A DNA stretch of 64,000 nucleotides from Sambucus nigra (GCA_949130495.1 OX422211.1:447710219-447774218); one strand, 5' to 3'. Counted from the stretch's first letter, positions 21,998 through 35,268 are shown. Notes: a model not told the origin generated them from the letters alone. Numbers and translations: made by a program.

Positions 21998-24790
21998 TGT
22001 GTCCATCTGGGTCAAATTCCTCAGGTGCGAGACAACCTCAAAATTGGAGAGGAGAGAAAATCGAATAAATAACTCTCTCTGCGCGTGCAGGGATTCGAGG
22101 ATAAGGGAATCCACTTTCCACCACTTGTGATGTTCTTCGTGGGATGCCACGGATATAAATTGTCTATCATAAGAAGAGGCGAAAAATGTAGTCATTAGCC
22201 TATTTTTCCTAAAAGGGGCAAAAAAATGTAGTCATCCCGAGAGAATGGCACCAAAAGACATACAGATGCGTATGAAACCAAATGAGTAAAGCGTCTGGGG
22301 ACCAAGTTACTGAATGGAAAGGTGTGAGTCACTCATTCTACCCTTTCGATCTCTCATTGGATATGATAATATTCTTCATTCTCCAACATGTGATACGTCT
22401 GTACATGTGTGTGGTGCGAATAATGAGATAAAGAAATCATCTGACTCACATCATGGGAAAGATGAAGCAGAATCATCCTAAGGAGTCTACAAAAGAATAA
22501 CATAAAAATATAATGTGAGTGTCCGTAAAATCACAAATCATTATGAGGAAGCGAGTGTGTATGTTGAGTGGGAACACTAATATATAGGACGTATCTGCAA
22601 TACTACTAAACGCAAGAAAACATAAAGTGACTAAATGAAAAAATTAGACTCGAATCTCGGGACGCCTACGTATCCCAAAGGGAATTAAAGTCCATGTGGT
22701 TTGATAACACACGGGGGTGGGGTTTAACCCATAAATACTAAGTTAGTACTTTCTTTAGTCTTTTTCAGAAAATGTGTACAAGTGTAGAGAGTGCGAAAAA
22801 CGAGAAAATTCTAGTTTAGGATTCATAAAAAACCCACTTTTGTATTTTTTAAAATTTTATGAAAATAATATATGTGTGTACTAAATAATAAAAAGTGGGA
22901 TTAGTTTTAAAGTAAAGGAATGAAATAAAAGATATGTAAAAAGTGGAAAGAAAAGTAAATAACTAATACTAATTGAATGAGTTGTAAGTGGATAAGAGTG
23001 GACCTTCTAGAGGACTTTAATTCTTATTTTGTAATTCTAGTTGTTGAATTTTAGGTGGTTGGATGGTGGTGAGTTAAGAATGAAAAGTTTGGTGAAAGAT
23101 GGATGAGAGTGATGTAAGCAAATGGAGATAATGTTTGGAAAAATGGAATTTCGGCCCACTGATTTTGAGGAGAATGTTCTGACTACAGAAAGAGACCCAT
23201 ATGAATGAGTTCATGGTCTCCTTGAATAGTAAAAAAATAGGATTTTAGGGGGTGCCAATCAGCGTAACCCCTTACCTTCCTATCATCATATTTCTGCCTT
23301 ACTGGCCAAGAAAAGTACACATTGTCGATAGGGGGTCTAGGGTGCCTATAGGCAGTCCGAAACGACCTTTTTTGGAAAAATGAGAATAAAATCCAAATAG
23401 TAATTTCGAATCGTACACGATTGAACCATTAAAAAGGTTATTCAGATCCCTAAAAGAATTCATTAAGTCACTCCCAGGTTCGAGAGTTGACCAAAGTGAA
23501 ATGGGGTCGAAAACACCCAGTGGCCTCTCGACATGGGTTCTTGGAGTAAAAATCTAGTATGCACGAATTTTAAGGCCAATTTGCCCATGGTATGGACCGT
23601 TGGAAAGGGGATTCAGATCCCTATAAGGTTTTAATGAGTTTAACTCGGTTGTGAGGATGGACCAAGGTTAAACGGGCCTCGAAAGCACCCGATGGACTCT
23701 AGATCAAGTCCTGGAGTAAAAAGGTGAGTACGCGCAAATCGTGTGGCCGATTCATGCATGGTATGGACCATTGGAAAGAGAATTGAGACAAATATGAGGT
23801 TGCAATGAGATTCATTCATTTTAAATGGTAAACTAAGGTCAAATGGGTATTGGAACCACCATTGGCCTCTGGATTACGGTTTGGAGCATAAGGGTGAGTA
23901 CGTGAAAACTGTGAGACCGATTTATGCATGGTATGAACCGTTGAAAAGGGGATTAAAAGACCTATGAGGTTTCAATGAGCTTATCTTAGTTTAGAGAGTT
24001 GACCAAGGTAAAACGGGGCTCAAAAGCGCCTAATGGCCTATAAATTAGGTCTCAAAGTAAAAAGATGAGTAAGCACAAAATGTGAGTCTGTTTCGTGCAT
24101 GGTATGGACCGTTGGAAAGGGAATTTAAAGCCCTATAAGGATGAAATGATATTCTCTTGGTTTAGAAGGTTGGCCGAGTCAAATGGATCATGAAAGTTAT
24201 CGATGGTCTCTAAATTAGGGCTTGGATAAAATGGTGAGTACGTGCAAACTGTGAAGCCAATTCCTGCACTATATGAACTGTTGGAAAGAGGATTTAAAGA
24301 ATTATGAGGTTTCAATGAGCTTCTCTCAGGTTGGAGAGGTAACCAAGGTCAAACGGGGATGAAAAGTTCTCGGCAGCCTCTAGACTAAGTCTCAGAGTAA
24401 AAAGGTGAATACGTTCGAACTGTGATGTCGATTAATGCATGCTATAGACTGTTAGAAAGGGAATTTAGAGCCCAATGATGATGTAAAGAGATTTTCTCAG
24501 TTTACAAGGTTGAACGAGGTCAAACGAGGCTCAAAAGAGCTCGATGTCCTCTAGACCAGGGTTTAGAATAAAATTTTGAGTACGTGCAAACTATGAGGCC
24601 AATTCATACGTGGTATGATCATTGAAAAGGCATTTATGGACCTATGAAGTTTCAATGAGCTTTGCTCGGGTTAGAGAGTTAATCAAGGGAAAATGGGGCT
24701 AGGAAGAGCTTGATGGCTTCTAAGTCAGTGTGTAGATTAGGACCTAGGGTCTTATGGTAGGAGGAAGAGTGTTAGGGACCTAAGGAGATA
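21998..24790 (-). repeat. Ogre-like 5' LTR (copy A)
   Basis: The reverse complement aligns with the LTR at 60780-62819. Shared blocks are CTCGGGACGCCTACGTA with GGGGTGGGGTTTA (22650-22735; 62120-62200), AAAGACATAC with CGAAACCA (22255-22285; 62600-62640) and GAAAAATGTAG (22180; 62695). The right part (23440-24720) is a tandem array. The U5 end is at 21998, next to the primer site. The right end is estimated where the last repeat fades out. Confidence 0.7.
23440..24720 (-). repeat. Tandem array of ~170-bp units in Ogre-like LTR
   Basis: About seven or eight diverged units. Each carries a block like GGTATGGACCGTTGGAAAGG, seen near 23590, 23758, 23925, 24098, 24262, 24435 and 24612, giving a spacing of about 165-175 bases. 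The same unit occurs, inverted, four times at 60790-61480. Confidence 0.8.
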
Positions 24791-25729
24791 TTTAGGGGGT
24801 ACCAGGATGGGGTGTTTAGACTTAGTAAGTCTAATAGATTGGGGATGAGCTCTTACTCTATTAAAAGGTTTTACTCAATTCTCTTTGATCATGAGATGCT
24901 CCTAAAATATGGTATAATAAAATCTCCCATGACTTTGCTCATGACTTCAGATCTTAACCTTCAGTAAAATTATTAAGCAAAGAAGTGGGTGAATTTTTTT
25001 TTACAAATGACTTATAAGTTTCTTAGTTCAGAGGTCGGTAGTTTTCTGCTGGGCTATTAGAGCAGAATGACTTATAAGTTTCCTTGATGGAATTTCCAAC
25101 TGACTTAAGTGTGCAAAAATCCAGTGGACCCTCAACAGGCATGCTTAACACGTGTATTTTTCCCCCTATAAAGCATTTGATCTTTTCAAATTCAGCAAAG
25201 TCATCTATTGGTCCTTTCAAATTCTGTATGTTCAAGAATTCTAGAGAGAGATAGAAATCGAGTCATTGTGAATTCGTTTGGAGATTCTGCAACTCAGCTT
25301 TCGATTTGTTTCTAACATCAAGTACTCTTTGTACTTTATTTCTTCTTGATGCTTCGACCATTTACTATTTTCTCAATTAATTTTATGTTTGCGCTAAGGA
25401 ATTTTCTGCAGGGTTAGGATTATTGAGGTTTATTTTTTCTGTGACTGTTACCTATGTGAGTGAAGCTTTGAGAATATGGAAACACATCATTAACCTCAAT
25501 AAGATTTTCCCCAGATATTTTACGAAAAGGTTTCGTTCCAATGACCCTAAAATTTGTCTCGAAAGTTAATTCTTCTTCTATGTCAACCCCCAAGTCTTGA
25601 GTATATCACATCAGTATATCATTCCTCGGAGAGTTTTGACAGCATAAACCATAGAGCTGGGGGATAAATTAAGTTAACACTAGCAACACAACTTCTTCTA
25701 GTCATCTAAACACTTAAGAGAGGTCTTTG
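24791..25729. other. Spacer between Ogre-like LTR and antisense ORF
   Basis: No coding signal. AATGACTTATAAGTTTC occurs twice (near 25007 and 25067). The segment 25230-25729 probably contains the leader and promoter of the ORF that starts at 25730, because it lies directly upstream and has no other content. A 3' LTR of the Tat-type element would be expected in this area but was not identified. Confidence 0.4.
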
Positions 25730-27982
25730 ATGGCCAATCGTTCATCTTCCACCTCATCTATTAAGGTTCCTTTAACTGGTGATGAGGTAGACATTGGAAA
25801 GGTTACTGCGACCTCGTATGATCCTTTAACCTCTGATAACTGATGGAATAAAAGTGATATCCGAGAAGATGATCTAGATGACCTTAGAATTTTGTATTCT
25901 ATATTTGATAATGTGATGATTAGAATGCCTTACTTGGATAGGAAAAATGCAAGCGAGGTTTTCTTTGCCCTTTGGTTATTCCAAGTTAGAGTTTGTATTC
26001 TCCTTTATCCATCAATAAGATCCATTCTAAAGGGATAGGGAGTGTACCTTACCCATATTCCTCCAAATTCCTATAGGTCTACAGTAGGGTCCATGATTTA
26101 CTGAAAGAAATATAGGGGGTTTAATATTAATGGGGATATACTCAGGTTTAAACAAGGTTTAAAGCACAACATAAAAACCCTGATTAATATTATTTTTCTC
26201 CTCGAAAGTCCAAAACCAAAATAGTTCAAGTCACCCAAAGTAACAACCATAATCGGAAAACCAAATTCTTTTATATCTATGGTGCATGGGAGTTTTTTCC
26301 TAATAACTCCAAAAGAGGGATCTCCATTTGCAGAGATCGATTCTACCTAGAGTGGATTATCAAGATGGACCTATCATTGGAAAAAAAGTTAGTAAAATTG
26401 ATTAGGCAAATTTATACCTTGGACCCTCAATATTTTAAAGATGTATACTCTCTCAAGAAGTTTGGGGCCATGACGAACTACTTGAGCATCAGTAAAATTG
26501 ATTTTGAGACTTATTAGACACCAAGGCCAGCTAATGATGATGAGAAAAATCAAAGAAGAGGACGAAAATGAGGTGGCGTTAGCCAGGTTGAAGGGAATTA
26601 TAAAGAGGCCGATCAGGAGGTCAAAGAAGGTGAGAAATGTATACAAGTCTTAGGCCGTAGTTATTTTTAAGTGTTTTGGTACTTCATATCGGATTGCTTA
26701 TCATCTGGATTTGTCCATATTTTTCGTGCATCTTCAACTCCAAATTCAAGCTCCTTTATCATGGTTCCATCCAATGTTTCTCTAGAGAAATCAAAGGAAA
26801 TTTGAGTTAAATAGCTAAAAGAACTAGCCCAATGGACAGCTACTAAGATATACAAGGAGGAGGCTCGTACTAAACATAGAAATAATGACAAAAATCGACT
26901 ATCAAATGCAAATGCAGAAAAATTAGGTGTTAAAGAGGCCAAAAAGAAGAAAAATATTGATAAAGGTAAAAGAAAAGTGTCTGAGGAAAGGCAAGATATC
27001 AATAAGAGGCCTCTAGATGATTCGTTTGTTAAGGATTCCGAATGGACCCACTTCAATGCCAAAATAAAGATTATCATTGATGGATGACCTACTCACAGAT
27101 TGTACATGGGGGCAAATTGTTCATCATCATATGGTTATGCTGAGCCCTATAAGCTTGATCCTCTGATGACTCAGGAAAAACATCATGGGGATAAGAATTT
27201 TATCCTTCTGAATACCGAAAACACATTTGAAATCTTTGGCTATGTTTTCAAAATTTTGCTTCTCATAAGGTGGTAAGTTGAGCTTGTTAGTTTCCATTTT
27301 TCTCTTATGAACTGATTTATTCTGCTTTAGCTAATTTATTCCATTTCTTCTTTATACACGGTTATATAGCCACAACAATTCTTAGGGAAAAAGATCAATG
27401 TGCCACAGACTCTTATAATGAGCTGAGGATTGCCAAAGAGGGGCTTGAAGAAAAAATCAAACTTTTTGAGGTTGACCTATCTCAAGCCTATACCAAGCTT
27501 CAATAGGATGATAATCAGATGGCTACCAAGGTTCAACACCTCAATAAAGATGAACAACAAATCAAGCAACTACAACAAGACCATAAAACTACAAAATAGA
27601 AGCTTGATCACTTGAAAGTTCAATTTGCTACTTCCTTGGTCACTAATTTTGTGGCTATATAAGAGGTTGTTACCTCTAAAGAATACTTCACTGACACAAC
27701 CAGGGTCTTCCTCAAGGTCTATGATGAACTCAAAAAGAGGGTAGCTAATAACTACCATGATATTAATGAGGTTGTTATGTCTTGGGAACGATATGATCAT
27801 GAGGCCAAAGACATGGAGGAACAAGAGGAGATGTAAAAAGAGCTGAGGTAGGGTCATCATCTGAGGACGAGCTCTAGGTTGATAAGGAAAAATAGGTCAT
27901 AGACAAGGATGGCCATGTTGAAGTTGAGACACTTCATGTTGCTGAAAAGACTGAGTTAGACCCCAAGGATACGACTTCTTAA
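25730..27982 (+). pseudogene. Antisense ORF of Tat-type element
   Basis: It runs opposite to pol, between integrase and the expected 3' LTR, where Tat, Grande and Retand elements are known to carry an antisense gene of unknown role. It starts MANRSSSTSSIKVPLTGDEV, then a hydrophobic middle (LPIFLQIPI and FFLITPKEGSPF-like pieces) reminiscent of the putative gypsy-type transposon domain. A lysine-rich segment (KKKKNIDKGKRKVSEE) and a helical C-terminal part follow (LRIAKEGLEEKIKLFEVDL, then KEYFTDTTRVFLKVYDELKK). A GTAAGT...TTTAG pair at 27273-27330 could be a 58-base intron. Several stops and shifts interrupt it. The domain assignment is uncertain. Confidence 0.55.
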
Positions 27983-28869
27983 CTTATCTATCATTTTACT
28001 CTTTCTTAGTTATTTGTAAATACTGTTTCAATACCCATGTATGAATGCATATGATTGGAAAAAATTTATGATTTTTTTTATTTTTTGAGTTTTTTTCTGT
28101 AAAAAAAATCCCATTAATTATTATTAATGAAAATAGTTTATATTGTTCATTATTTATTTTCTATATTTTATTTTCCATGCATTTTATCTCATGTCCTTCA
28201 TGATTGGTTCTAGTCAACTTTGTAGTTTAATCGTGTTTTGTTTGGGTATTGACAGTTTTTTTAGCCTTTTGTTTGTGTTATTGGATCTTGTCACCACAAC
28301 CTAGGCTTACTTGATCCATAGGGGTGAACCATTTAGTCGTCGAGTTACGAAAGATATGTTTGCAATTTTTTATAACTCCCAAACACCCTCTCCTTAGATG
28401 ACAAGGCCTTGAAAGATTTTTGTGCAGTCAAAGATGTGATTTGGTCAATTGCATTGGCTTTAGCCGATATGATCATGAAATATTTTTGTGCATCCAAAGA
28501 TGTGCTTTTATTAATATAGTTACCTTTAGACGACCTGCGCCTAATGTAGTCAAAGACATTCTTTAGTCAATTGAGTCGGCTTAAGCCATCCTGACCATGT
28601 ATTTTTTACAAAAAATATGTGTTGAGTTTGCAAAGAAATGAATTCTTAACTGAAGGCATCTTTAACTAAATCTTCTTGCCCATCTATTTGAACTGAAGCC
28701 AAAGGGATTTTGATAACCATGAAACTCGAGGTAATAGGCATTCTCACTAATAATTTATGTTCGTACAAGCTACTCAACTAGCCATTATATTCATCTTTCT
28801 TATAAAAAAAGAATTCTTTAATGATAATAACTCTTTAGTTGCTTAGAATTTTGAGGGTTCAGCTCTCCT
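27983..28869. other. Non-coding spacer with ~60-bp degenerate repeats
   Basis: It lies between the 3' ends of two convergent genes (antisense ORF and integrase). At 28410-28600 about three diverged copies of a unit around GTCAAAGATGTG and TTGRCTTTAGCCGA-like text occur at roughly 60-base spacing. Tandem repeats in this untranslated zone are common in Tat/Ogre elements. Confidence 0.5.
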
Positions 28870-29830
28870 TCCAATGTTTCAATCTAATAAGTACCATGTC
28901 ATTCGACTTCGACCATAAGGTAAGGACTAAGCCAATTAGCCTCTAGCTTGTTGTATTTTTATGTGACATTATTCAAAACGTGATCACCTTCCTTGAGGGT
29001 AGTTGTCTTAATTCTATTATTACAAAATTTTGTTGTGCGCTGCTGGTAAGATGATATCTTGGGTTTTTATACCTCCTTGGCCTCATCCATCAAGTTTAGA
29101 TCCACTCTTCTCTCAAAATCACTACTAGGGGAATCAAAGTTAAGGGCCATGTGGCTTAGAAGACCGACTTGAACTGGGACCACAACCTCACTGCTAAAAT
29201 CCAATATATAAGGTATTTCTTCGATTGTTGTTCACGATGTTATCCTGTAGGAACACAAAAAGTTTTGCAATTCAGTATTTTCTTTATTCCTTCAAGTAAT
29301 GGTATGTTCGTGACCTATGTTTTCCCGTTGCATTGTGGATCATCTGGTGACGAGTGCAGCTTTCTTGTTTTGCCCTTGTCACAAAAATTTTGAAATTCCT
29401 CATTATCAAACTGGGTGTCGTGGTTAGCAATGAAGTCATGGGTGATCCGATATTTGCATATCATATTTTTTCATATAAAATATAAGACCTTTTCAAAGTT
29501 CATTTCTATGAGTGGTTCAACCTCCACTCATTTTGTAAATAATATACCACTACCACTAGATACTTGGATCTTTATTTTTTCCTTGGCAGGGGTTTGACCA
29601 TAGCCATACCCCAGATAAAAAAAAGGCCAAGGTGACGTGATCGACACCATCCCGACTCCCTATCTCTTGTACACCACTCTGAATCTCTGACACTTGTTGC
29701 ACTTTTGCTTGTATTCTTCACAGTCTTTCTCTATTGTGGTCCAGTAATATCCTTTGATTTTAATTCTTTTCACCAAAGTCGAATGTTCTTCATGGGCACC
29801 ACACGATCCTTTAAATGTTTCTTTTACTGG
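28870..29830 (-). pseudogene. Tat-type integrase
   Basis: Read leftwards: a zinc-binding segment with CNKC (about 29690-29740), core peptides VDYFTKWVEVEPL and HDFIANHDTQFDNEEFQNF (29400-29600, catalytic aspartate kept in HDTQFD), and a C-terminal part with SSYQQRTTKFCNNR, LKEGDHVLNNV and NKLEANWLSPYLMVEV (28900-29080). The last block is typical of Tat/Retand integrases. Many stops interrupt it. Confidence 0.8.
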
Positions 29831-30094
29831 GTTTGATACCTCTATGGGATGAATACATCTAATTACTAAGATAATAAACTTTTTTTGTATAAAACTCCAT
29901 TATCCACAATGAATATGTATTCCTTGTAACGAAGTCTTCTTACTTCCTTTTTATCCGCTGGAAGAGTACATTCCTACAAGTATCTTTTAATCAGATCCAT
30001 CCATGATGGGCCTATTTTCATCTCCAGAAAGTTGACTTCCTCTACATCAATTCTCATTTGCCATAATACTTCTGCGGGAACAGTTTTCTAAGAT

Positions 30095-30480
30095 CGACCC
30101 TGGTGGCTGATGCAAGATAAGATAATGCATCTGCTATAATATTATCAATTCTATTGATTCTGATCATTTAGAGAGCTTTTAGCTTTAGCAGTAGCATTTC
30201 ACTATTGCCATGTATTTTAACATGTTGTCCTCTCTTTCCTCATATTCTCCCAGAACCTAGTTCACCACTAACTGTGAATCATTGTAGTCCACGATCTACT
30301 CATCTCCTACTGATACACTCAACTATAATTCGGTAATTAAAGCCTCATATTTTTCATTATTATTAGATGCTTCAAATTTAAACCCGATAGCATATTCTAT
30401 ATCAGCGCCATCAGGTGTGTTGACTTTCAGTCCAACTCTGCTACCTTTTGAATATGACGTTCAATCCATAGATATCATAA
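30095..30480 (-). pseudogene. Archaeal-type RNase H (aRNH) of Tat element
   Basis: Peptides ADIEYAIGFKFEASNNNEKYEALI, broken by shifts, then DSQLVV and RIDNIIADALSYLAS match the second RNase H that plant Tat elements carry between RNase H and integrase. Its presence and position support the Tat assignment independently of the antisense ORF. It is degraded by stops. Confidence 0.75.
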
Positions 30481-30560
30481 ACACATATCTCTTTTTCAAA
30501 CACTCCTTTTACTAGTGAACTGTCTTTAAATAGTTATGTTAAAATTCCCCCCTCCCAAGA

Positions 30561-31711
30561 CTATTTTGTTTTGTTCGAATGAGGATCCTGTTCTTCTGGG
30601 GCGAGATCAACTGGAACTATAGCATGTGGCTCGATTGGTCCTCTATCCTCATAGTTGATTTTTACAGTAAAATCTTTTATGTCTTGTACTTTGGTTGAAG
30701 TCCTTAGATCATATAGGATATCATATTTACGCAGCTCTATTGTCCATGCCATCAATCTTCCAGACTTCTCAAGTTTGTGGATGATTTGACGAATTAGGGA
30801 ATCAGTGTAGACCACTATAGAGTGGGTTGGAAATACTGATTCATCTTTCTAAACGCCACCATCATAGCTAAAACCAACTTATCTATTCTAGAATATCTTA
30901 CTTTTGTAATAGAAAAAGCTGTGCGCGTATAATACACTGGTTTATGAACTCCTTCATAAATTTTTATTAGAGTCGAGCTAATTGCCAAATCTGACACAAT
31001 CAAATAAAAGTATAGTTTTTCCCTTAAGATTTGTCTTGACGGTAATGGGGCTGATCCTCAGTACTTTTTCAATTACAGAAGTCATCTTGGCATCCCTCAG
31101 TCCATTTAAAAGTGTTTTTAATTACCTTTAAGAGTAGGAGGCACTTATCGGATGCTCTGGATATGAATTAAAATCACCACACGACTTATTAAGCTTTGAA
31201 TTTCCTTCTTGATCTTGGGATGCTACATATTGATCAACTCCTGAATCTTGTGAGGTTTGGCCTTTATACCCCTTTGATTAACAATAAAACCTAAAAACAT
31301 TCCATCCTTGACTCTGAACACACACTTTGATGGATTTAACTTCATTTGATATTTCTCTAACTTAACTTATCAAAGGTTTGGCTGAGGCCTTGGATATGGT
31401 CATATGCCTTCATGCTTTTTGTTAGTATGTTTTTTAATAAACATCCACGTTCTTCCCCATTTTCTTCTCAAACACCTTATTAACTATCCTTTTATAAGTG
31501 GCCTTGTATTTTTCAGCCCGAAGGGCATAACATTTTAATAAAAAGTACCTCGATTGTTGATAAAGGAAGTCTTCTCTCTATCCTCGGCTTAATTTTATTT
31601 TGATTATAACCATAATAGGCATTTATGAAAATCAATATTTCATGTCCAATTATTGCATCCACAAGTTAATTGATTCGAAGCAAAGGATAGAAACCCCCGG
31701 GACATGCCTTA
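30561..31711 (-). pseudogene. Tat-type reverse transcriptase (C-terminal part) and RNase H
   Basis: The RT fragment begins exactly at the insertion point (31711) with a Pro/Arg segment equivalent to FPLPRIDxLVDA, then FINAYYGYNQNKI (FxDAYSGYNQ block, D changed to N). The RNase H stretch at 30815-31003 (ISSTLIKIYEGVHKPVYYTR and SRIDKLVLAMMVAFRKMNQYF) and at 30561-30815 (TDSLIRQIIHKLEKSGRLMAW, ELRKYDILY, DFTVKINYE) is Tat-like. The N-terminal half of the RT continues at 45451, on the other side of 13.7 kb of nested insertions. Confidence 0.85.
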
Positions 31712-33526
31712 TGTAAGGCCCTAAAACATGATAAGGATGGTTAATTACATAATTAAGTATAAGCTATTAGTTATTGGTTATAAATTGGTTATGTGTGTTA
31801 AACATGTTAATTATCATGTTAAGGGGATGTATGCTCATATGATATATATGGGGTTTATATTAGATGCTAATCGAGCTTATGATCGGGGATAACATGTTTA
31901 GACCATATGACTAGTTATGTGGTTAAATGAATCATAAAATTATATTTTTAATTCATGATTATGTTTATAAAAGTAAATTAGGGTGTTGATACGAAATTGG
32001 CAATGTTTGGTCGCCAAATGTGAAAGTTTTGAGATTTTTAGTAAATTGCTACTTTCCTATTCGAGCCCAAATTAGGTGTACTAGTTTTATGATTTTGGGA
32101 AAACACAAAATATGAAAGTTATATATGTTTAAGTTATCTACTCATAGACACAAAGAGGGAATAAATCGGGGCCCATGATAGTGAGTAATGGTGATTTTAC
32201 CAAGGTGGAATAAATGTGTCATTAATGGAATTGTCTAATTCGACATTTCATCCAACAAATAAAGTGTTACCACTACCCCAATTGCTATTGGACCACTATA
32301 CAACGTATTTTCGATTATAAATGAGAGGTATGTCTTCTTCCTCATAAGAAATAACAAGTTTTGCCTAAAGAGAAGATAGTTAAGAAAGAAATCTTCGAAA
32401 ATTTTCTATAAATCGAGGAATCCTCGTAAGGTAATTACTTCTTTATTAAAGTTGGTCACATGGATGAGTTCTATACTTGGCATGTTTTTATTTTTGATTT
32501 GGATATATATTTTAATTATACCCAGAAATGCGGGAACCTCCAATTTTTTAATTTCTTACTTTAAAAATATAATATTTCCTTTCTATGAAAAAGATGCGCG
32601 GAAGCGTAAAGGTGATGGTTCAATAAATCGAATTACCAAATTTTAATATCCTTTTCAAATTAAAATTAAACACAATTAATTAATACGAGTTCTAGAATTT
32701 GCCTAAGTCATATTTATCAATATTTCCAAATTAGGCCAAACCAGTTTTAACAATAGACTTGAATTAAATAAACTTTACCCAAATTTAATTATGCACCAAA
32801 TTAAATTAAGTGTGACAATTAAAACCAATTTTATCTTGAATTATCCTAAGCATGAGTTCTAAGTCATTATGAAAGATAAAATAAATCAATCACACTACGC
32901 CGCGATGTACGAGGAAAAATACACAACGGGAAACAACCTCGGACGGCCCTAACCTCAAATCCACTAAGTACAGAATTACAATTACAAGACAGATGATTTA
33001 CTTCCTCAACTTGAACCCTCTCAAGCCTTGACGCGTCTTCTTGTAACCACCTCTTCCTAGAGGATAACCACAGAGCTCCACCGCGATCGTGGAGTCACCA
33101 ATCGGACAATAAGTACACCGCCAACCACACGTGGTGTCTTTTACCACATGAAAAAGCCACAGCTAAAAAATTCTTCTTCTTTGAGGGATTTAGAAGAAAA
33201 ACAATACTTCTCTTCAAAAAAATGTAGAGATAAACCGGTGCCAAAATTCTCCAAGCTAAGTATATGTATATAGTACCTTGGAAGAAACAAATATGGGTGT
33301 AACAACAGTTTATATTGATTTTTCTTTGAAAATTGACACTTTAAAACAATGAACTTTTCCCTAAAATAATTTTTTTTTCAAACACTCTCTTGAGGTTGGT
33401 AGGATAGGAAAAGTTAAGTTAGAAAAAGTTATTCCCGCACATAGATATTCAGCAAAAAGATAGTGGGGTAAAACAAGTGGGAAAGTGGGCAAAACTGCTC
33501 AAAACTGCCAAAAAACCTATTGCCGC

Positions 33527-33745
33527 CAAATCTCGTTCGAACGATATTTCGTTCGAATGAGTCTTCTAACGAAGTTCCAGTATGAACGTGTTAGAAGCTC
33601 ATTAGAAATCTCGTTAGAACGACCATCTCGTTCGAATGACATTTCGAACGAAGTTTCAGTATGCCATAATGGAAAGTCATTGGCAATCTCGTTCGAACGA
33701 CTTGTGATTCGAACGACAATCTCGTTCGAACGACACTTCGAACGA
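33527..33745. repeat. TCGTTCGAACGA palindrome block, Copia 3' LTR
   Basis: Around a dozen copies or near-copies of TCGTTCGAACGA, mixed with TTAGAA/TTCTAA variants such as TCTAACGA and CGTTAGAA, in about 220 bases. Also present in the 5' LTR and, in a different LTR family, at 37034-37210. Confidence 0.85.
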
Positions 33746-33992
33746 ACTTACAGAATGTTAAAAAAAATCTTTTTAAGCCCAGAAACTTTATATACTTTAT
33801 ATATAAGTTTTAATAGAAAACATCTGAAAACAAAATACAGTTTTAAAAACCTAACACCCAATATAAACATGTTCCAAGCTTCTATATATATATTTAATGC
33901 ATTCATACCTTGGGAGCATGGAACCACTATTGTTGACGTAGAAACGAGGCACTTAAACTCAGCATTTTGATGAAGCTTTATTCACTTGGCCG

Positions 33993-35121
33993 TGATAAGC
34001 ACCCAAAACTGTACAATTTATACCCCAAATAGATGTATTTTAGTTGCTAATTCTCGACAATATGGGTCTTATGTGCTTAAATGTTAATTGTGCAGGCTTA
34101 ATTGTGCGTTGCAGAGTTCAACCATTTAAATCAAAGTAATTGCGTATGAATGGAGCTAATTCCCTCTTCCGTACCCTAACCCGAGCCTAAACCTAGCCCA
34201 AACTTACCCCCAAGCCTGTGTGTGTTTTGTTTGTGTCATTTTATTATTTTCAGATTTTTAGTTTGAATCATTTTTAATTTTAGGATTATTTTAGAATTTT
34301 TAGGTTTTATTTTCTATTTTATTAATATAATTTTATTTTATTTTGATTTTATTAAGTTTTTTGTCTTAGTTTTTATTTTAGTTTATTTTATTTTATTAGG
34401 ATTAGAATTTTTTGGATTTCATGTATTTTTAGTTTATTTTGATTTTACATTTTCTTTTTAAGATCTTAATTTTAGTTTAATAGATTTCTATTTTTTATTT
34501 TCATTTCTTTTTAGTTTCAATTACATTTGCAAAAGCAAGGACGTAAATTCTAATTTATCGATCCTAGCGGGTGATTAATTAAAAGGAGTGTGATCTATTT
34601 TTCTAGAGTTGTGGGGTGTTAAACTTAATATTCTAAAATGTTATTATTAAAATTACATTTTCAATGAGAGTTGATTTATAGTTTTGATATTAATTTGGGA
34701 GAATTCAATTAATTAAATTAATGAATTAGAATAGCTAAAATTTGTGGTGTAATCCCACTCCTTGATTGTTCTCACAAATATTTACCTCACTTTATCTTTT
34801 ATTTTAGTGTTAGACTTTGTTTTCATTTTAGTCACTTTCTAGTTAGTTATTTTCATCTTAGTTTAGTTTAGTTTAAAATCTCACCTCACCCTATTGTTTT
34901 AATATTGAAAAAGCTAAAAAAATTAGAAAAGGTGAAAAAGCGCAAAAAGAAAATAAAAAGTGAATTACAATTGAATTTGTCTCTAGCTTACTCCCTAGAA
35001 AGTGGATTGATACCCTTACTTACCTCTACACTTGAGTTGTTATATTTTGTAGGTATTTGAGGTTTTGATTAGAAGGAGCTTGTACAACAACGACAAATAC
35101 ACCGAAAAGTTCTTTCTATCA
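33993..35121. mobile_element. Solo LTR with GGCCG duplication
   Basis: 1129 bases beginning TGATAAGCACCC and ending CTATCA (terminal inverted TGATA/TATCA), flanked by GGCCG at 33988-33992 and 35122-35126. The other Copia LTR shows the empty site. The interior is non-coding with a T-rich run (34230-34510) and a GCAAGGACG...GATCCTAGCGGGTG block of the kind found in Gypsy LTRs. Lineage and strand are not resolved. It inserted after the Copia element did. Confidence 0.9.
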
Positions 35122-35255
35122 GGCCGCTACGTCTTCAACAAACACGTCATAGGTTTGAATGATGATCAATATACTCTATCCTATGACTCAAACGTTTTTA
35201 TCTGGAATTGAGCCAAAACTACTAGGACTCAATTGGAAATTTGCGTCCTTACAAA

Positions 35256-35268
35256 TCTCCCCCTTTGG
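35256..35268 (-). promoter_or_regulatory. Polypurine tract of Copia element
   Basis: The minus strand reads CCAAAGGGGGAGA two bases upstream of the 3' LTR. Two more GGGGGAGA tracts lie at 38484-38495 and 38559-38572. Confidence 0.8.

Larger units (their letters stand above)
32524..35253 (-). repeat. 3' LTR of Copia element, interrupted by a solo LTR
   Basis: It aligns with 42183-43782 along its full length. Removing the insertion at 33993-35121 with one GGCCG leaves 1596 bases against 1600 in the 5' LTR. It includes a block of TCGTTCGAACGA palindromes (33527-33745). Confidence 0.9.

Noticed and set aside
21998..31711. Ogre-like LTR at 21998-24790 as 3' LTR of the Tat-type element on its right
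   Set aside because: A primer-site homologue lies on its left side (21978-21996), so it is the 5' LTR of a minus-strand element whose interior extends left, away from the Tat genes.
33527..33745. TTCGAA clusters as heat-shock elements
   Set aside because: Heat-shock elements need GAA and TTC blocks separated by two bases in alternation. Here TTC and GAA abut directly, and other spacings do not fit.
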